Counted from the first letter of the stretch, positions 28,576 to 38,022 are shown. The stretch is DNA of 64,000 nt from an uncultured Oscillospiraceae bacterium (GCA_934597345.1 CAKTRJ010000006.1:1-64000), one strand, 5' to 3'. Notes: generated by a model not told the origin, from the sequence alone. Numbers and translations: made by a program.

Positions 28576-29718
28576 ATGGCTCAGGAAAAACGAGATTATT
28601 ATGAGATCCTCGGCGTCAGCAAGGGCGCGTCGGAGGATGAGATCAAAAAAGCATATAAAAAGCTGGCCCGCAAGTACCACCCGGACATGAACCCCGGCGA
28701 CAAGGAGGCCGAGGAGAAGTTCAAGGAGGTCAACGAGGCCAACGAGGTGCTGTCCGACCCCGATAAGAAGGCACGGTACGACCAGTTCGGCTTCGCGGGT
28801 GTGGACCCCAGTTACGGCGCGGGCGCCGGCGGCCCCGGATGGGGCGACGGCGCGGCGGGCTTCGACTTCGGCGATCTGGGCGACATTTTCGGCAGCTTCT
28901 TCGGCGGCGGCTTCGGCGGAGCGCAGCGGCGCAACCCCAACGCACCCCAGCGGGGCGAGAGCATCCGCGCCGCCGTCACCGTCACCTTTACCGAGGCGGC
29001 TTTCGGCTGCGAGAAGGAGATCACCGTGGAGCGCAGCGAGCAGTGCCCCACCTGCAAGGGCAACGGCTGCGCCGCGGGCACCACCCCGGAGGTATGCCCC
29101 ACCTGCCACGGCAGCGGCAGCGTCCAGACCCGGCGGCAGACGCCCATGGGCGTGTTCGCCTCCACCTCCCCCTGCTCCAAGTGCGGCGGCACCGGTCGGA
29201 TCATCCACCAGCCCTGCCCCGACTGCCACGGTCAGGGCCGCATCCGCAAGCGCCGCTCCATCAAGGTCAATATCCCCGCCGGTATCGACGACGGCCAGAC
29301 CATCTCCCTGCGTGGCCAGGGTCACGCCGGAAAGAACGGTGGCCCCAGCGGCGATCTGCTGATCACCGTGATGGTGCAGCCCCATGAGATTTTCCGCCGG
29401 GAGGGCACCTCTGTGTTCTGCGAGGCCCCCATCACCTACGCCCAGGCAGTGCTGGGCGGCACGCTGGAGATCCCCACCATCGACGGCAAGGTGAAGTACG
29501 ACATCCCCGAGGGCACCCAGACCGGCAGCGTGTTCCGCCTGCGGGGCAAGGGCATCCCCGTCCTCAACGGCCGGGGCCGCGGCGACCAGTACGTCACCGT
29601 CACCATCGAGACGCCGAAAAATCTGAACAAGGAGCAAAAGGAAGCGCTGAAGAAGTTCAGCGATCTGCTGGGCGAGAGCAACTACGAAAAGCGGAAGAGC
29701 TTCTTTAAGAAACACTGA
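28576..29718 (+). CDS. dnaJ: Chaperone DnaJ (Hsp40)
   Basis: 380 residues. J domain 1-70 with HPD in [19 protein letters not shown]; Gly/Phe-rich linker (85-125); four zinc-finger repeats [32 protein letters not shown] (about 155-225); C-terminal substrate-binding domains. It stimulates DnaK ATPase. A 225-bp spacer with a repeat separates it from dnaK. Its stop overlaps the next start (TGATG). Confidence 0.97.
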   Translation: MAQEKRDYYEILGVSKGASEDEIKKAYKKLARKYHPDMNPGDKEAEEKFKEVNEANEVLSDPDKKARYDQFGFAGVDPSYGAGAGGPGWGDGAAGFDFGDLGDIFGSFFGGGFGGAQRRNPNAPQRGESIRAAVTVTFTEAAFGCEKEITVERSEQCPTCKGNGCAAGTTPEVCPTCHGSGSVQTRRQTPMGVFASTSPCSKCGGTGRIIHQPCPDCHGQGRIRKRRSIKVNIPAGIDDGQTISLRGQGHAGKNGGPSGDLLITVMVQPHEIFRREGTSVFCEAPITYAQAVLGGTLEIPTIDGKVKYDIPEGTQTGSVFRLRGKGIPVLNGRGRGDQYVTVTIETPKNLNKEQKEALKKFSDLLGESNYEKRKSFFKKH

Positions 29719-30533
29719 TGTATCTGGCTGATTATCATGCACACTCCTCCTGCTCGCCGGACGGCCACCTGACCATGGCGGACATGGCCCGGCAGGGCAT
29801 CGCCCGGGGGCTGGATGAGATCTGCTTCACCGACCATGTGGACACCATCGAATGGGGCAGCACCCATCTGCGCACCGACTGCTACGACTGGGAGAAGGCC
29901 CGGAAGCAGTATGAGGAAGCTGTTGCCCTGCACGGCGGCCGTATCCGGCTGAAGCTGGGCGCGGAGCTGGGCGAGGCGTATCTGGGCTTCGACTGTGCCG
30001 AAAAACAGATGGCCGCCGCGCCGCCGCTGGATTTCGTCATCGGCTCCGTCCATATGACCCGTGACGAAAACGGTTGGTTCGACCTTTTCTACATCGACGG
30101 CGACCGAGACGACGCTTATTACCACGCCGTTATCGACGCCTATCTGGAGGAGGAGCTGAAGCTGGCCAAATGGGGCCGGTTCAGTGTGCTGGGCCATCTG
30201 ACCCTGCCGGTGCGCTGCATCAATGAGATGCGGCACAAGAACATCTCCTTCCAGCCTCACATGGCCCAGATCGAGGAGATCCTCCGCACCATCATTCCCA
30301 AGGGCGTCGGCATCGAGTGCAACACCAACCGGGGCAATACCCCGCTGCCGGACGCCGAGATACTGACGCTGTACCGTCAGCTGGGCGGCGAGATCATCAC
30401 CCTCGGCTCCGACGCCCATGCGGCGGAGCATCTGGGCTGCGCCATCGAAGCGCGGCAGGAGCTGCTGCGGCAGTGCGGCTTCCGCTATTTCACCACCTTT
30501 GACCGCATGGAACCCACCTTCCGGACACTCTGA
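29718..30533 (+). CDS. Histidinol-phosphatase-type PHP phosphoesterase
   Basis: 271 residues of the PHP family (HisJ/HisK type), which hydrolyses histidinol phosphate in Firmicutes. Metal-binding motifs run in order: DYHAHSSCSPDGHL at the N-terminus, FTDHVD near 37, GSVHMTRDE near 111, LGHLTLPVR near 157, and LGSDAHAAEHLG near 230. No other histidine-biosynthesis gene is nearby, so the substrate may be different. Coupled to dnaJ by overlapping stop and start. Confidence 0.85.
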   Translation: MYLADYHAHSSCSPDGHLTMADMARQGIARGLDEICFTDHVDTIEWGSTHLRTDCYDWEKARKQYEEAVALHGGRIRLKLGAELGEAYLGFDCAEKQMAAAPPLDFVIGSVHMTRDENGWFDLFYIDGDRDDAYYHAVIDAYLEEELKLAKWGRFSVLGHLTLPVRCINEMRHKNISFQPHMAQIEEILRTIIPKGVGIECNTNRGNTPLPDAEILTLYRQLGGEIITLGSDAHAAEHLGCAIEARQELLRQCGFRYFTTFDRMEPTFRTL

Positions 30534-30570
30534 AAAACATATACAAAAAACCATCAGGAGGAACATCATC

Positions 30571-31008
30571 ATGAAAATTGCCATCGGCTGTGACCACGGC
30601 GGCTATCTGCTGAAGCAGGACATTCTCATCTGGCTGGAGGAGCACGACTACGAGTTTGAGGATTTCGGCTGCTACAATACCGAAAGCGTGGATTATCCCG
30701 TGTATGCCGAAAAGGTGGCCCGTGCCGTGGCCAATGGCGAATGTGACAAGGGCATCGTCATTTGCACCACCGGTATCGGTGTGTCCATGGCTGCCAACAA
30801 GGTCAAGGGCATCCGCTGCGCCCTGTGCGGCGACAGCTACAGCGCCGAGATGACCCGCCGTCACAACAACGCCAACGTGCTGGCCATGGGCGCTGGTATC
30901 ATCGGCCCCAATCTGGCCAAAAAGATCACAGAGGTGTTCCTGACCACCGAGTTCGAGGGCGGCCGCCACGCCCGCCGCGTGGGCCTGCTGGACGATATCC
31001 AGCCCTGA
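30571..31008 (+). CDS. rpiB: Ribose 5-phosphate isomerase B
   Basis: 145 residues, full length, from ATG 30571 with CAGGAGGA upstream. LacAB/RpiB family: CDHGGYLLK (7-15), active Cys in CTTGIGVSMAANKVKGIRC (near 65-83) and RRHNNANVLAMG. It interconverts ribose- and ribulose-5-phosphate; family members can also act on allose- or galactose-phosphates. Confidence 0.94.
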   Translation: MKIAIGCDHGGYLLKQDILIWLEEHDYEFEDFGCYNTESVDYPVYAEKVARAVANGECDKGIVICTTGIGVSMAANKVKGIRCALCGDSYSAEMTRRHNNANVLAMGAGIIGPNLAKKITEVFLTTEFEGGRHARRVGLLDDIQP

Positions 31009-31010
31009 CC

Positions 31011-32027
31011 ATGACCAAGGGGTATCATAACTATCGCGGCCGGGGCCGCAAGCGCCGCCAGCAGATCGCGCTGGCCGTGGTGCTGGTGGTGGTGATCCTG
31101 GCGGCGGCAGCCTTTCTGGTGATCCAGGACTACATCGTCTATGACGACGCGGGCGAGGCCCATATCGACTGGCCCTTCCGCGCCGAGGAGCCGCAGCAGG
31201 ACACGCAGGAGCCCGTCATCCCGGACAACGATGTGAACATCGACTATGTGGATACCGGCTACGCGCCCCATCTGGAGCCGCTCCATGCCCGGATGTTGGA
31301 GACCAATGTGCTGCGCCAGGATCCCCAGACGGTGCTGGACGGTTTGACGGAGAGCGCCTTCGCCGTGGAGACCAAGCGGGTCAACGGCGCCATCACCTAT
31401 ACCACGGCGGTAGAGGTGCCGCAGCAGGTGGACGTGGCGCAATATGACACCATGGCCAACCTGCAAGCATTGCTGGCGGGCGACGCCTATTCCATCGCCC
31501 GCATGTCCGTGTTCTGCGACAGCTATTTCGTCCGGGCCTATCCCGACGCGGCTATGCGCGTGGAAAGCGGCAGCTACTGGTACGATGCCGCCAGCATGGC
31601 CTGGCTGGATCCCAGCAATCCCCAGGTGCTGGTGTATATCACCACCCTGTGCCAGGAGTATGCCCAGCTGGGCTTTGACGAGATCGCCCTGGACTATTTC
31701 AGTTATCCCACCACCGGACGGCTGGAATCCATCGCGGGACTGGAGGGCGTGGATAAGGTGCAGGTGCTGACGGACTTTGTCCAGAGCCTGCGGGCCAACC
31801 TGCCGGACGGCGTGAAGCTCAGCATTGTCCTGCGCGGCGAGCCCTCCGCCGACTTCGGCCTGTCGCCGGATCTGCTGGCCCAGAATTTCGACCGCATCTA
31901 TCTGGAAGCCGGCGTGGATGCCGCTGCCCTGCGGCAGCAGCTGCCGGAGAAATTCGATGCCGATACCCGCCTTGTGCCCATCGTGGCCGTACCGGCGGAG
32001 AGCGGAAGCTATGTCGTAAAAGGATAA
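31011..32027 (+). CDS. Membrane-anchored putative glycoside hydrolase (DUF4015-like)
   Basis: 338 residues. A basic N-terminus (RGRGRKRRQQ), one transmembrane helix (about 19-38) and an extracellular TIM-barrel-like domain with NPQVLVYITTLCQEYAQLGFDEIALDYFSYP (about 202-232 in outline), the DUF4015/GH13-like pattern with an acidic residue pair after a barrel strand. Related proteins are annotated as putative glycosidases acting at the cell wall. The ATG begins 2 bases after the rpiB stop and has no clear ribosome site, so expression probably depends on coupling. Confidence 0.72.
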   Translation: MTKGYHNYRGRGRKRRQQIALAVVLVVVILAAAAFLVIQDYIVYDDAGEAHIDWPFRAEEPQQDTQEPVIPDNDVNIDYVDTGYAPHLEPLHARMLETNVLRQDPQTVLDGLTESAFAVETKRVNGAITYTTAVEVPQQVDVAQYDTMANLQALLAGDAYSIARMSVFCDSYFVRAYPDAAMRVESGSYWYDAASMAWLDPSNPQVLVYITTLCQEYAQLGFDEIALDYFSYPTTGRLESIAGLEGVDKVQVLTDFVQSLRANLPDGVKLSIVLRGEPSADFGLSPDLLAQNFDRIYLEAGVDAAALRQQLPEKFDADTRLVPIVAVPAESGSYVVKG

Positions 32028-32033
32028 CAGGCA

Positions 32034-32066
32034 AAAAGGCCGTCCGGTTTGGCCGGACGGCCTTTT
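32034..32066 (+). terminator. Terminator of the dnaJ-rpiB-glycosidase unit
   Basis: AAAAGGCCGTCCGG-TTTGG-CCGGACGGCCTTTT. Confidence 0.88.
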
Positions 32067-32078
32067 GTATCCTGTGTG

Positions 32079-32107
32079 TTGACAACGGCGCAAGCGGCTG
32101 TTATCAT
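32079..32107 (+). promoter_or_regulatory. Promoter of the zinc-ribbon membrane protein gene
   Basis: TTGACA (32079-32084), 17-bp spacer, TATCAT (32102-32107). Confidence 0.75.
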
Positions 32108-32139
32108 GGAAGTACAAACATAGAAAAGGAGAGAGCCCT

Positions 32140-32814
32140 ATGCATCAAATAATTTTCCTTGTCATCGCGGCTGTTCTTGCGATTGCCGCAACGGTGCTGG
32201 CGTTCATCTTCATCGTGCCGGAAAAGCGCCGTGAGAAAATGAATGCCTTTGGCAGATTCCTGCAAGACCTTTGCAGCTTCAAGTTTCTTGTGGTGGAAAA
32301 GATCCTGCAGGCGCTGTACATCTTCTCTACGGCTTTTATTGTCCTCTACGGTGTGATGCAGCTGTTCAATATCCAGAGAGATTACTGGAGCGGCGGTGTC
32401 AAATGGATGGGCGGCATGGGACTGCTGTACATCGTTCTGGGTCCCATTGTCGTTCGCCTCAGCTATGAGCTGCTGATGATGGTGGTCCTGCTGGTGAAGA
32501 ATGTGATCGCCATCAACCATAAGCTGGCCGATCAGACCGGAAGAGCCGCCGGTGATGTGTTTGCCACGCCCGACGTGCAGGAGCTGAAGGTCGCCGTCCT
32601 CCAGCGCAAGACGCAGGCTCCGGCACAGGAGCCGGTGCAGGCGGCATGGGCCCCGGTGCAGCCTCCCATGCAGGAGCCAATACAGGCCCCGGTGCAGCCT
32701 CCCATGCAGGAGCCGATGCAAGCCCCGGTACAGCCCGCCCTTTTCTGCAAAGAGTGCGGCACCAGATTGGAAAATGGCGTCTGCCCCCGCTGCGGCACTC
32801 CTGCCCAGCAGTAA
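32140..32814 (+). CDS. Membrane protein with Pro/Gln repeats and C-terminal zinc ribbon
   Basis: 224 residues, start supported by AAAGGAGAG. Transmembrane segments at about 4-26, 52-75 and 90-125; then a soluble tail with tandem Met-Gln-Glu-Pro / Ala-Pro-Val-Gln-Pro units (about 170-200, period near 10 residues), ending in a zinc-ribbon FCKECGTRLENGVCPRCGT. Such DUF4282-like membrane stubs plus a Pro/Gln linker and ribbon are common in Firmicutes, with no proven function. Isolated between two terminators. Confidence 0.7.
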   Translation: MHQIIFLVIAAVLAIAATVLAFIFIVPEKRREKMNAFGRFLQDLCSFKFLVVEKILQALYIFSTAFIVLYGVMQLFNIQRDYWSGGVKWMGGMGLLYIVLGPIVVRLSYELLMMVVLLVKNVIAINHKLADQTGRAAGDVFATPDVQELKVAVLQRKTQAPAQEPVQAAWAPVQPPMQEPIQAPVQPPMQEPMQAPVQPALFCKECGTRLENGVCPRCGTPAQQ

Positions 32815-32827
32815 AATGCCCTATACA

Positions 32828-32865
32828 AAAAGATGCCGTCCGGTCGAAAGCCGGACGGCATCTTT
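32828..32865. terminator. Bidirectional terminator
   Basis: AAAAGATGCCGTCCGG / CCGGACGGCATCTTT, loop TCGAAAG, between the zinc-ribbon gene and the convergent flavodiiron gene. Confidence 0.85.
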
Positions 32866-32868
32866 ACT

Positions 32869-34026
32869 TTATAGAAGCTCATCTGCCAGCGCATCCAGCT
32901 GCGCCTTGTTTTCCTCCGTCATGGCGGAGCGGATGGTCACCGTGCTGCCCAGGGTCACGTTTTTGCAGCCCTCCAGCAGCTTTTTCATCTCCCGCGCGGC
33001 GGCAGGGGCCCAGGAGCCGTTTTCGATGAACGCCACCTGCCGGTTCTGATAATTCCGCTCGGTCAGGTGCTCAAGGAACTCCCGCATAGCCGGGAACAGG
33101 AAGCCGTTATAGGTGGGCGCGGCCACCACCAGCTTGCCGTAGCGGAAGGCGTCCTCCACCGCCTCGGCCCAGTCCTCACGCTGCACGCAGGTCAGCACCA
33201 CCTTGGGGCAGCCCTTCTCCTTCAGCTTTTCCGCCAGCAGCTGTGCCGCCTTCTCCGTGTTGCCGTAGATGGAGGCATAGGCGATCATGACGCCCTCGCT
33301 TTCCACATCGTAGCGGGACCAGATATCGTACAGCCGCAGGGCCTCCGCCAGCTCCGCGCCGGTCAACACCGGGCCGTGAAGGGGGCACACCGTCTGGATG
33401 TCCACGGCCGCCGCCTTTTTCAGCAGCGCCTGCACCTGTGCGCCGAACTTGCCCACGATGCCGAAGTAGTAGCGGCGTGCCTCGCAGGTCCAGCCCTCGG
33501 GATCCTCCACGTCCAGCGCGCCGAACTTGCCCAGTCCGTCGGCGGAGAACAGCACCTTGTCCGTGCCGTCATAGGTGACGATCACCTCCGGCCAGTGTAC
33601 CATGGGGGCCGTCAGGAAGGTGAGGGTGTGGCGGCCCAGGGCCAGCGTATCGCCCTCGCCCACCACCAGACGGCGATCGGCGTAGTCGCTGCCGTAGAAC
33701 TGCTTCATCATCCGGAACGCCGCCTGAGACGCCACCACCACGGCGGCGGGATAGGCGTCCATAAAGCGCACGATGTTGGCGCTGTGATCCGGCTCCATGT
33801 GCTGCACCACCAGATAGTCCGGCGTGCGGCCCTCCAGCACCGCCGTCAGGTTGTCCATCCATTCGCCGCCGAAATGGGCGTCCACCGTGTCCATCACGGC
33901 GACCTTTTCGTCCAGAATGACATAGGAGTTGTAGGCCATGCCCAGCGGCACGTCGTACTGCCCCTCAAACAGCGTTACCTGATGGTCGTTGACGCCGATA
34001 TAGCGGATATCGTTGCTGATAAACAT
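32869..34026 (-). CDS. fprA: A-type flavodiiron protein (FprA family)
   Basis: 385 residues. The N-terminal metallo-beta-lactamase-like di-iron domain keeps HMEPDHSANI (about 80-89) and further His/Asp ligands (MVHWPEV, CPLHGPVL); the C-terminal flavodoxin domain (about 250-385) has IAYASIYGNTEKAAQLLAEKL. These enzymes reduce O2 to water (or NO to N2O) with FMN and Fe-Fe centres and protect anaerobes. Ribosome site AAAGGAGG. It follows butyrate kinase but a terminator separates them. Confidence 0.94.
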   Translation of the reverse strand: MFISNDIRYIGVNDHQVTLFEGQYDVPLGMAYNSYVILDEKVAVMDTVDAHFGGEWMDNLTAVLEGRTPDYLVVQHMEPDHSANIVRFMDAYPAAVVVASQAAFRMMKQFYGSDYADRRLVVGEGDTLALGRHTLTFLTAPMVHWPEVIVTYDGTDKVLFSADGLGKFGALDVEDPEGWTCEARRYYFGIVGKFGAQVQALLKKAAAVDIQTVCPLHGPVLTGAELAEALRLYDIWSRYDVESEGVMIAYASIYGNTEKAAQLLAEKLKEKGCPKVVLTCVQREDWAEAVEDAFRYGKLVVAAPTYNGFLFPAMREFLEHLTERNYQNRQVAFIENGSWAPAAAREMKKLLEGCKNVTLGSTVTIRSAMTEENKAQLDALADELL

Positions 34027-34045
34027 GAAAATACCTCCTTTAGGG

Positions 34046-34083
34046 AAAAGGCGCCCGGCAGTGAAAGCCGCCGGGCGTCCTTA
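34046..34083 (-). terminator. Terminator of buk
   Basis: Minus-strand hairpin GGACGCCCGGC...GCCGGGCGCC followed by TTTT, 17 bp after the buk stop. Confidence 0.75.
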
Positions 34084-34099
34084 GAGAATACGTTGTCGG

Positions 34100-35188
34100 T
34101 TACGCCTCGGTGGGACGGGGACGGCGATACTCCTGCGCCTTCTCCTCGCCGCGCAGGACACGCAGCGCGCCCTGTGCCAGAGCCAGCAGCTCATCCTCGC
34201 CGGGATACACGGTGATGGGAGCGATCCAGTCCACCATCTCGCTGATGGCGTCCACGGTTTCCTTGCCGTAGGCGATGCCGCCGGTCAGAATGATCTGATC
34301 CACCTTGCCCTTCAGGACAACGGCCATAGCGCCCACTTCCTTGGCGATCTGATAGTGGAAAGCCTCCACCACACCGGCGACCTTCTTGTCGTTCTTGGCC
34401 TCGGCCAGCAGATAGCGCATGTCGTTGGAGCCGGTGTAGGCCACCAGGCCGCCGCGGCCGGACAGCATACGGTTCAGCTCGGCCTCGGTATACTTGCCGC
34501 TGTAGCACAGCTTTACCATCTGGCCGGTGGGCAGGGAGCCGGAGCGTTCGGGGGAGAAGGGGCCGTCGCCGTCCAGGGCGTTCTGGGTGTCGATGACGCT
34601 GCCGTGGCAGTGGGCACCAATGGAGACACCGCCGCCCAGATGGCAGACGATCAGGTTCAGATCCTCGTAATTCTTGCCGTGCTCCTTGGCGAAGCGCTTG
34701 GCCACGGCCTTCTGGTTCAGGGCGTGGAAAATGCTGACACGCTGGAACAGGGGATGGCCGGCATAGCGGGCCACGTCGGCCAGCTCGTCCACCACCACGG
34801 GGTCAACGATGTAGGAGGGGATGCCCAGGGAATCACCGATCTCGCGGGCGATGATGCCGCCCAGGTTGGAGGCATGCTGGCCCTGCACGCCGATGGTGCA
34901 GTCGTTCACCAGATTGTCGTTGACGGCGTAGGTACCGCCGCGGATGGGACGCAGCAGACCGCCGCGGCCGGAAACGGCGCTCAGGGTGTTGATATCGAAA
35001 TTCTCCTCCCGCAGGGCTTTCAGCACCAGCTGGCAGCGCCAGTCCTTCTGGGCGGGGATGGAGTTGAACTGGGCGATCTCCTCGGCGCTGTGACGCAGGG
35101 TCTTGTCAAACAGCAGGGTCTCGTCCTCATAGACACCGATCTTGGTGGAAGTGGAACCGGGATTGATAACAAGTATCTTGAAAGACAT
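34100..35188 (-). CDS. buk: Butyrate kinase
   Basis: 362 residues from ATG 35188 (GAGGA upstream), normal for Buk. Acetokinase fold: [16 protein letters not shown] at the N-terminus, [18 protein letters not shown] (Buk-specific block), [20 protein letters not shown], and ILTGGIAYG near the end. It converts butyryl phosphate and ADP to butyrate and ATP, or acts on branched-chain acyl phosphates. No phosphotransbutyrylase is adjacent; the vor-type oxidoreductase 5 kb away could supply branched acyl-CoA (inference). Monocistronic with a strong promoter. Confidence 0.95.
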   Translation of the reverse strand: MSFKILVINPGSTSTKIGVYEDETLLFDKTLRHSAEEIAQFNSIPAQKDWRCQLVLKALREENFDINTLSAVSGRGGLLRPIRGGTYAVNDNLVNDCTIGVQGQHASNLGGIIAREIGDSLGIPSYIVDPVVVDELADVARYAGHPLFQRVSIFHALNQKAVAKRFAKEHGKNYEDLNLIVCHLGGGVSIGAHCHGSVIDTQNALDGDGPFSPERSGSLPTGQMVKLCYSGKYTEAELNRMLSGRGGLVAYTGSNDMRYLLAEAKNDKKVAGVVEAFHYQIAKEVGAMAVVLKGKVDQIILTGGIAYGKETVDAISEMVDWIAPITVYPGEDELLALAQGALRVLRGEEKAQEYRRPRPTEA

Positions 35189-35243
35189 TTTTTGTTCCTC
35201 CTGTGTGTATGGTAATTCGCCACCATAAAAATTTCCAACCCAC

Positions 35244-35272
35244 ATTATACAAAACTTTTCTTCCGCTGTAAA
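35244..35272 (-). promoter_or_regulatory. Promoter of buk
   Basis: Minus strand TTTACA, 17-bp spacer, TATAAT; the -10 lies 56 bp before the buk ATG. Confidence 0.85.
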
Positions 35273-35304
35273 GCGTGAATTTACACAGAAAACCGCCGTA
35301 ACGG

Positions 35305-35333
35305 TTGACAAACTCTACATTTTAGAGTATGAT
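35305..35333 (+). promoter_or_regulatory. Promoter of the T-box/metG transcript
   Basis: TTGACA (35305-35310), 17-bp spacer, TATGAT (35328-35333). The spacer itself is a small dyad (ACTCTA...TAGAGT). Confidence 0.8.
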
Positions 35334-35339
35334 GCTTAA

Positions 35340-35624
35340 AAATACAGAAAAAAGCGATGAAAGAGAGAGTAACCGGCAGATACCGCCACAAGAGAGCCCG
35401 GAAAGGTGAAAGCGGGCGCGGAGGAAACCGGCGAACATGGCTCCGGAGCTGTCCGGCCGAGCGGAAAAACCGTCAGGCCGGAACGGGAGAGCGCCCGTTA
35501 AAGCGCGGGAGTGTGCTGGCACTCCATGAGGCCGCGGCCGCAGGGCCGGGGCGAAGCAAGGTGGTACCGCGACCGGTTCAAGTCGCCCTTGACGTGTTTT
35601 ACGTTAAGGGCGTTTTATATTTTC
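35340..35624 (+). ncRNA. T-box riboswitch controlling metG
   Basis: The leader holds the diagnostic T-box sequence AAGGTGGTACCGCGA at 35558-35572, followed by a terminator (CGCCCTTGACGT / ACGTTAAGGGCG then TTTTATATTTT, 35584-35624). A likely specifier codon AUG stands at 35437-35439 within GCGAACATGGCTC, fitting the methionyl-tRNA synthetase gene downstream. Uncharged initiator or elongator Met-tRNA should stabilise the antiterminator and allow transcription of metG. The exact Stem I fold was not computed. Confidence 0.9.
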
Positions 35625-35693
35625 AGGAAAAACAGGAAAAATAATTTTAAGCCGTCCTTCCATTCGGGGCGGCGGAAAAGGAGAGATATCCCC

Positions 35694-37658
35694 ATGGAAA
35701 AGAAAACCTTCTATATCACCACACCCATTTACTACCCCTCTGACAAGCTGCACATCGGCCACAGCTACTGCACCGTGGCCACCGACGCCATCGCCCGCTA
35801 TAAGCGCCTGCAGGGCTACGACGTCATGTTCCTGACCGGCACCGACGAGCATGGCCAGAAAATCGAGACCAAGGCCGAGGAAGCCGGCATGACCCCCCAG
35901 GCCTTCGTGGACCGCATCGTGGACGGCCCTCGCGGCGTCCGCGATCTATGGAAGCTGATGAACATCTCCAACGACCGGTTCATCCGCACCACCGACGACT
36001 ACCACTGCGAGGCCGTGCAGAAGATCTTCAAGAAGATGTACGAAAACGGCGACATCTATAAGGGCGCCTATAAGGGCAAGTACTGCACCCCCTGCGAAAG
36101 CTTCTGGACAGAGAGCCAGCTGGTGGACGGCAAGTGCCCCGACTGCGGCCGCGAGGTCCACGACGCCGAGGAGGAGGCCTACTTCTTCCGCCTGAGCAAG
36201 TACGCCGACAAGGTGCGGCACCTGCTGGAGGATACCGATTTCTTACAGCCCCGCACCCGCGTCAACGAGATGGTGAATAACTTCATCAAGCCAGGTCTGG
36301 AGGACCTGTGCGTCAGCCGTACCAGCTTCAGTTGGGGCATACCCGTGGACTTCGACCCCGGCCATGTGGTGTACGTCTGGGTGGACGCCCTGTTCAACTA
36401 CTGCACCGCCATGGGCCTGTATAACGACAAGTACCACGATTTCGACAAGTACTGGCCTGCCGATTACCACATCGTGGGCAAGGAGATCGTCCGCTTCCAC
36501 TCCATCATCTGGCCCGCCATGCTGATGAGCATGGGCCTGCCCCTGCCCAAGCATGTGTACGGCCACGGCTGGCTGGTGATCGACGGCGGCAAGATGTCCA
36601 AGTCCAAGGGCAACGTGGTCGACCCCTACGCCCTGTCCGAGATGTTCGGCGTGGACGCCCTGCGCTTCTTCCTGCTGCGCACCTTCCCCTTCGGCTCCGA
36701 CGGCAACTTCTCCAACGAGCTGCTGATCTCCACCATCAACACCGACCTTGCCAATAAGCTGGGCAATCTGGTCAGCCGCACCACCGGCATGGTGGAGAAG
36801 TACTTCGGCGGCAAGCTGCCCGCCGACCGGGAGGACGCTCCGGAGGACTGCGACCTGAAAAAGACCGTCTGCGCCCTCCGCGACCGCTACGAGGCCGAGA
36901 TGGACAAGCTGCAGCTCCAGAACGGCATCGACGAGGTGTTCAAGGTCGTCGACCGGGCCAACAAGTATATCGACGAGACCGCGCCCTGGGTGCTGGGCAA
37001 GGACGAGAGCAAGCGCGCCCGTCTGGCCACCGTCCTCTACAACCTGCTGGAGACCATCCGCGTCTGCACCACCCTGCTGACCCCCGTGATGCCAGAGAGC
37101 TGCGACAAGATCTTTGTGAAGATCGGCGCGGGCACTGAGGATCACACCTGGGACAAGGCCAACGTCTGGGGCGCCCTGCCTGCCGAGGTGCAGGTGGCCA
37201 AGGGCGAGAACCTGTTCCCCCGCGTGGATACCGAGAAGGCGCTGGCGGAGCTGGAGGCCATGCAGGAGGCCCAGAAGAAGGCTGCCCTGCCCGCCATCGA
37301 GCTGGAGCCCTATGTGCAGCAGGAGGTGGACTTCGACACCTTCCTGAAGTCCGATTTCCGCGCCGTGAAGATCAAGAACTGCGAGGCGGTGAAGAAGTCC
37401 GACAAGCTGCTGAAGTTCACCCTGGATGACGGCAGCGGCACCGACCGCATCATCGTCTCCGGCATCCATCATTACTACGAGCCGGAGCAGCTGATCGGCA
37501 AGACCGTCATGGCCATCCTGAACCTGCCGCCCCGGAAGATGATGGGCATCCCCAGCAACGGTATGCTGATCTCCGCCGTCCACAAGGAGAAGGGCGAGGA
37601 AAAGGTGCAGCTGATGATCATCGACGATTCGGTTCCTGCCGGTGCCAAGCTCTGCTAA
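35694..37658 (+). CDS. metG: Methionyl-tRNA synthetase
   Basis: 654 residues, class I synthetase with C-terminal tRNA-binding domain. HIGH motif in KLHIGHSYCTVATDA (about 18-32); zinc knuckle CTPCESFWTESQ...CPDC; KMSKS in GGKMSKSKGNVVDPYALSE (near 298); C-terminal OB-fold (about 550-654; DFRAVKIKNCEAVKKSDKLL, PPRKMMGIPSNGM). Start at 35694 follows AAAGGAGAG; the longer open frame begins inside the T-box. Control is by the T-box leader. Confidence 0.97.
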   Translation: MEKKTFYITTPIYYPSDKLHIGHSYCTVATDAIARYKRLQGYDVMFLTGTDEHGQKIETKAEEAGMTPQAFVDRIVDGPRGVRDLWKLMNISNDRFIRTTDDYHCEAVQKIFKKMYENGDIYKGAYKGKYCTPCESFWTESQLVDGKCPDCGREVHDAEEEAYFFRLSKYADKVRHLLEDTDFLQPRTRVNEMVNNFIKPGLEDLCVSRTSFSWGIPVDFDPGHVVYVWVDALFNYCTAMGLYNDKYHDFDKYWPADYHIVGKEIVRFHSIIWPAMLMSMGLPLPKHVYGHGWLVIDGGKMSKSKGNVVDPYALSEMFGVDALRFFLLRTFPFGSDGNFSNELLISTINTDLANKLGNLVSRTTGMVEKYFGGKLPADREDAPEDCDLKKTVCALRDRYEAEMDKLQLQNGIDEVFKVVDRANKYIDETAPWVLGKDESKRARLATVLYNLLETIRVCTTLLTPVMPESCDKIFVKIGAGTEDHTWDKANVWGALPAEVQVAKGENLFPRVDTEKALAELEAMQEAQKKAALPAIELEPYVQQEVDFDTFLKSDFRAVKIKNCEAVKKSDKLLKFTLDDGSGTDRIIVSGIHHYYEPEQLIGKTVMAILNLPPRKMMGIPSNGMLISAVHKEKGEEKVQLMIIDDSVPAGAKLC

Positions 37659-37681
37659 CTTCGTCAAACCCTAAACTTATA

Positions 37682-37734
37682 TGGACAATCACGCTCCTTT
37701 GCGCTACAATAGGCGCAAAGGAGCGTGATTTTAA
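37682..37734 (+). promoter_or_regulatory. Promoter buried in an 18-bp perfect dyad that also carries a ribosome site
   Basis: TGGACA (37682-37687), 17-bp spacer and TACAAT (37705-37710) form a promoter. The same stretch is an inverted repeat: arms 37687-37704 and 37713-37730 around the loop TACAATAG. The right arm contains AAAGGAG (37717-37723), the ribosome site of the ATG at 37735. It can be read as the metG terminator hairpin, as an operator over the promoter, or as an RNA hairpin hiding the ribosome site in read-through transcripts. Confidence 0.65.
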
Positions 37735-38022
37735 ATGCTGACCCTATATGTAAAATACACCGCCAAGCCCGGCTGCCGGGAGAGCTACGTCCGGGACATC
37801 GTGTCCGAGGGCATCCTGACCACCATCCGGGCCGAGGAGGGCTGCATCCGCTATGACTACTACTTCTCCGCCCAGGAGGAGAACGTGGTGCTGCTGATCG
37901 AGCAGTGGGAGACCGAGGAGCACCAGCGCGTTCACATGCAGCAGCCCCACATGACCCGTCTGCGTGAGCTGAAGGCCAAGTACATCGACGATACCGAGAT
38001 GGGCAAGGTACAGCTGGTATGA
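37735..38022 (+). CDS. Antibiotic-biosynthesis-monooxygenase-fold protein (YgiN-like)
   Basis: 95 residues, the normal length for a dimeric ABM-fold ferredoxin-like barrel. Pattern: LTLYVKYTAKPGCRESYVRDI, EEGCIRYDYYFSAQEENVVLLIEQWETEEHQRVHMQQPHM. Family members oxidise quinols or degrade heme, and many are uncharacterised. Ribosome site AAAGGAG 11 bp upstream lies in the arm of a perfect dyad. Overlaps tatD by 4 bp (ATGA). Confidence 0.82.
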   Translation: MLTLYVKYTAKPGCRESYVRDIVSEGILTTIRAEEGCIRYDYYFSAQEENVVLLIEQWETEEHQRVHMQQPHMTRLRELKAKYIDDTEMGKVQLV

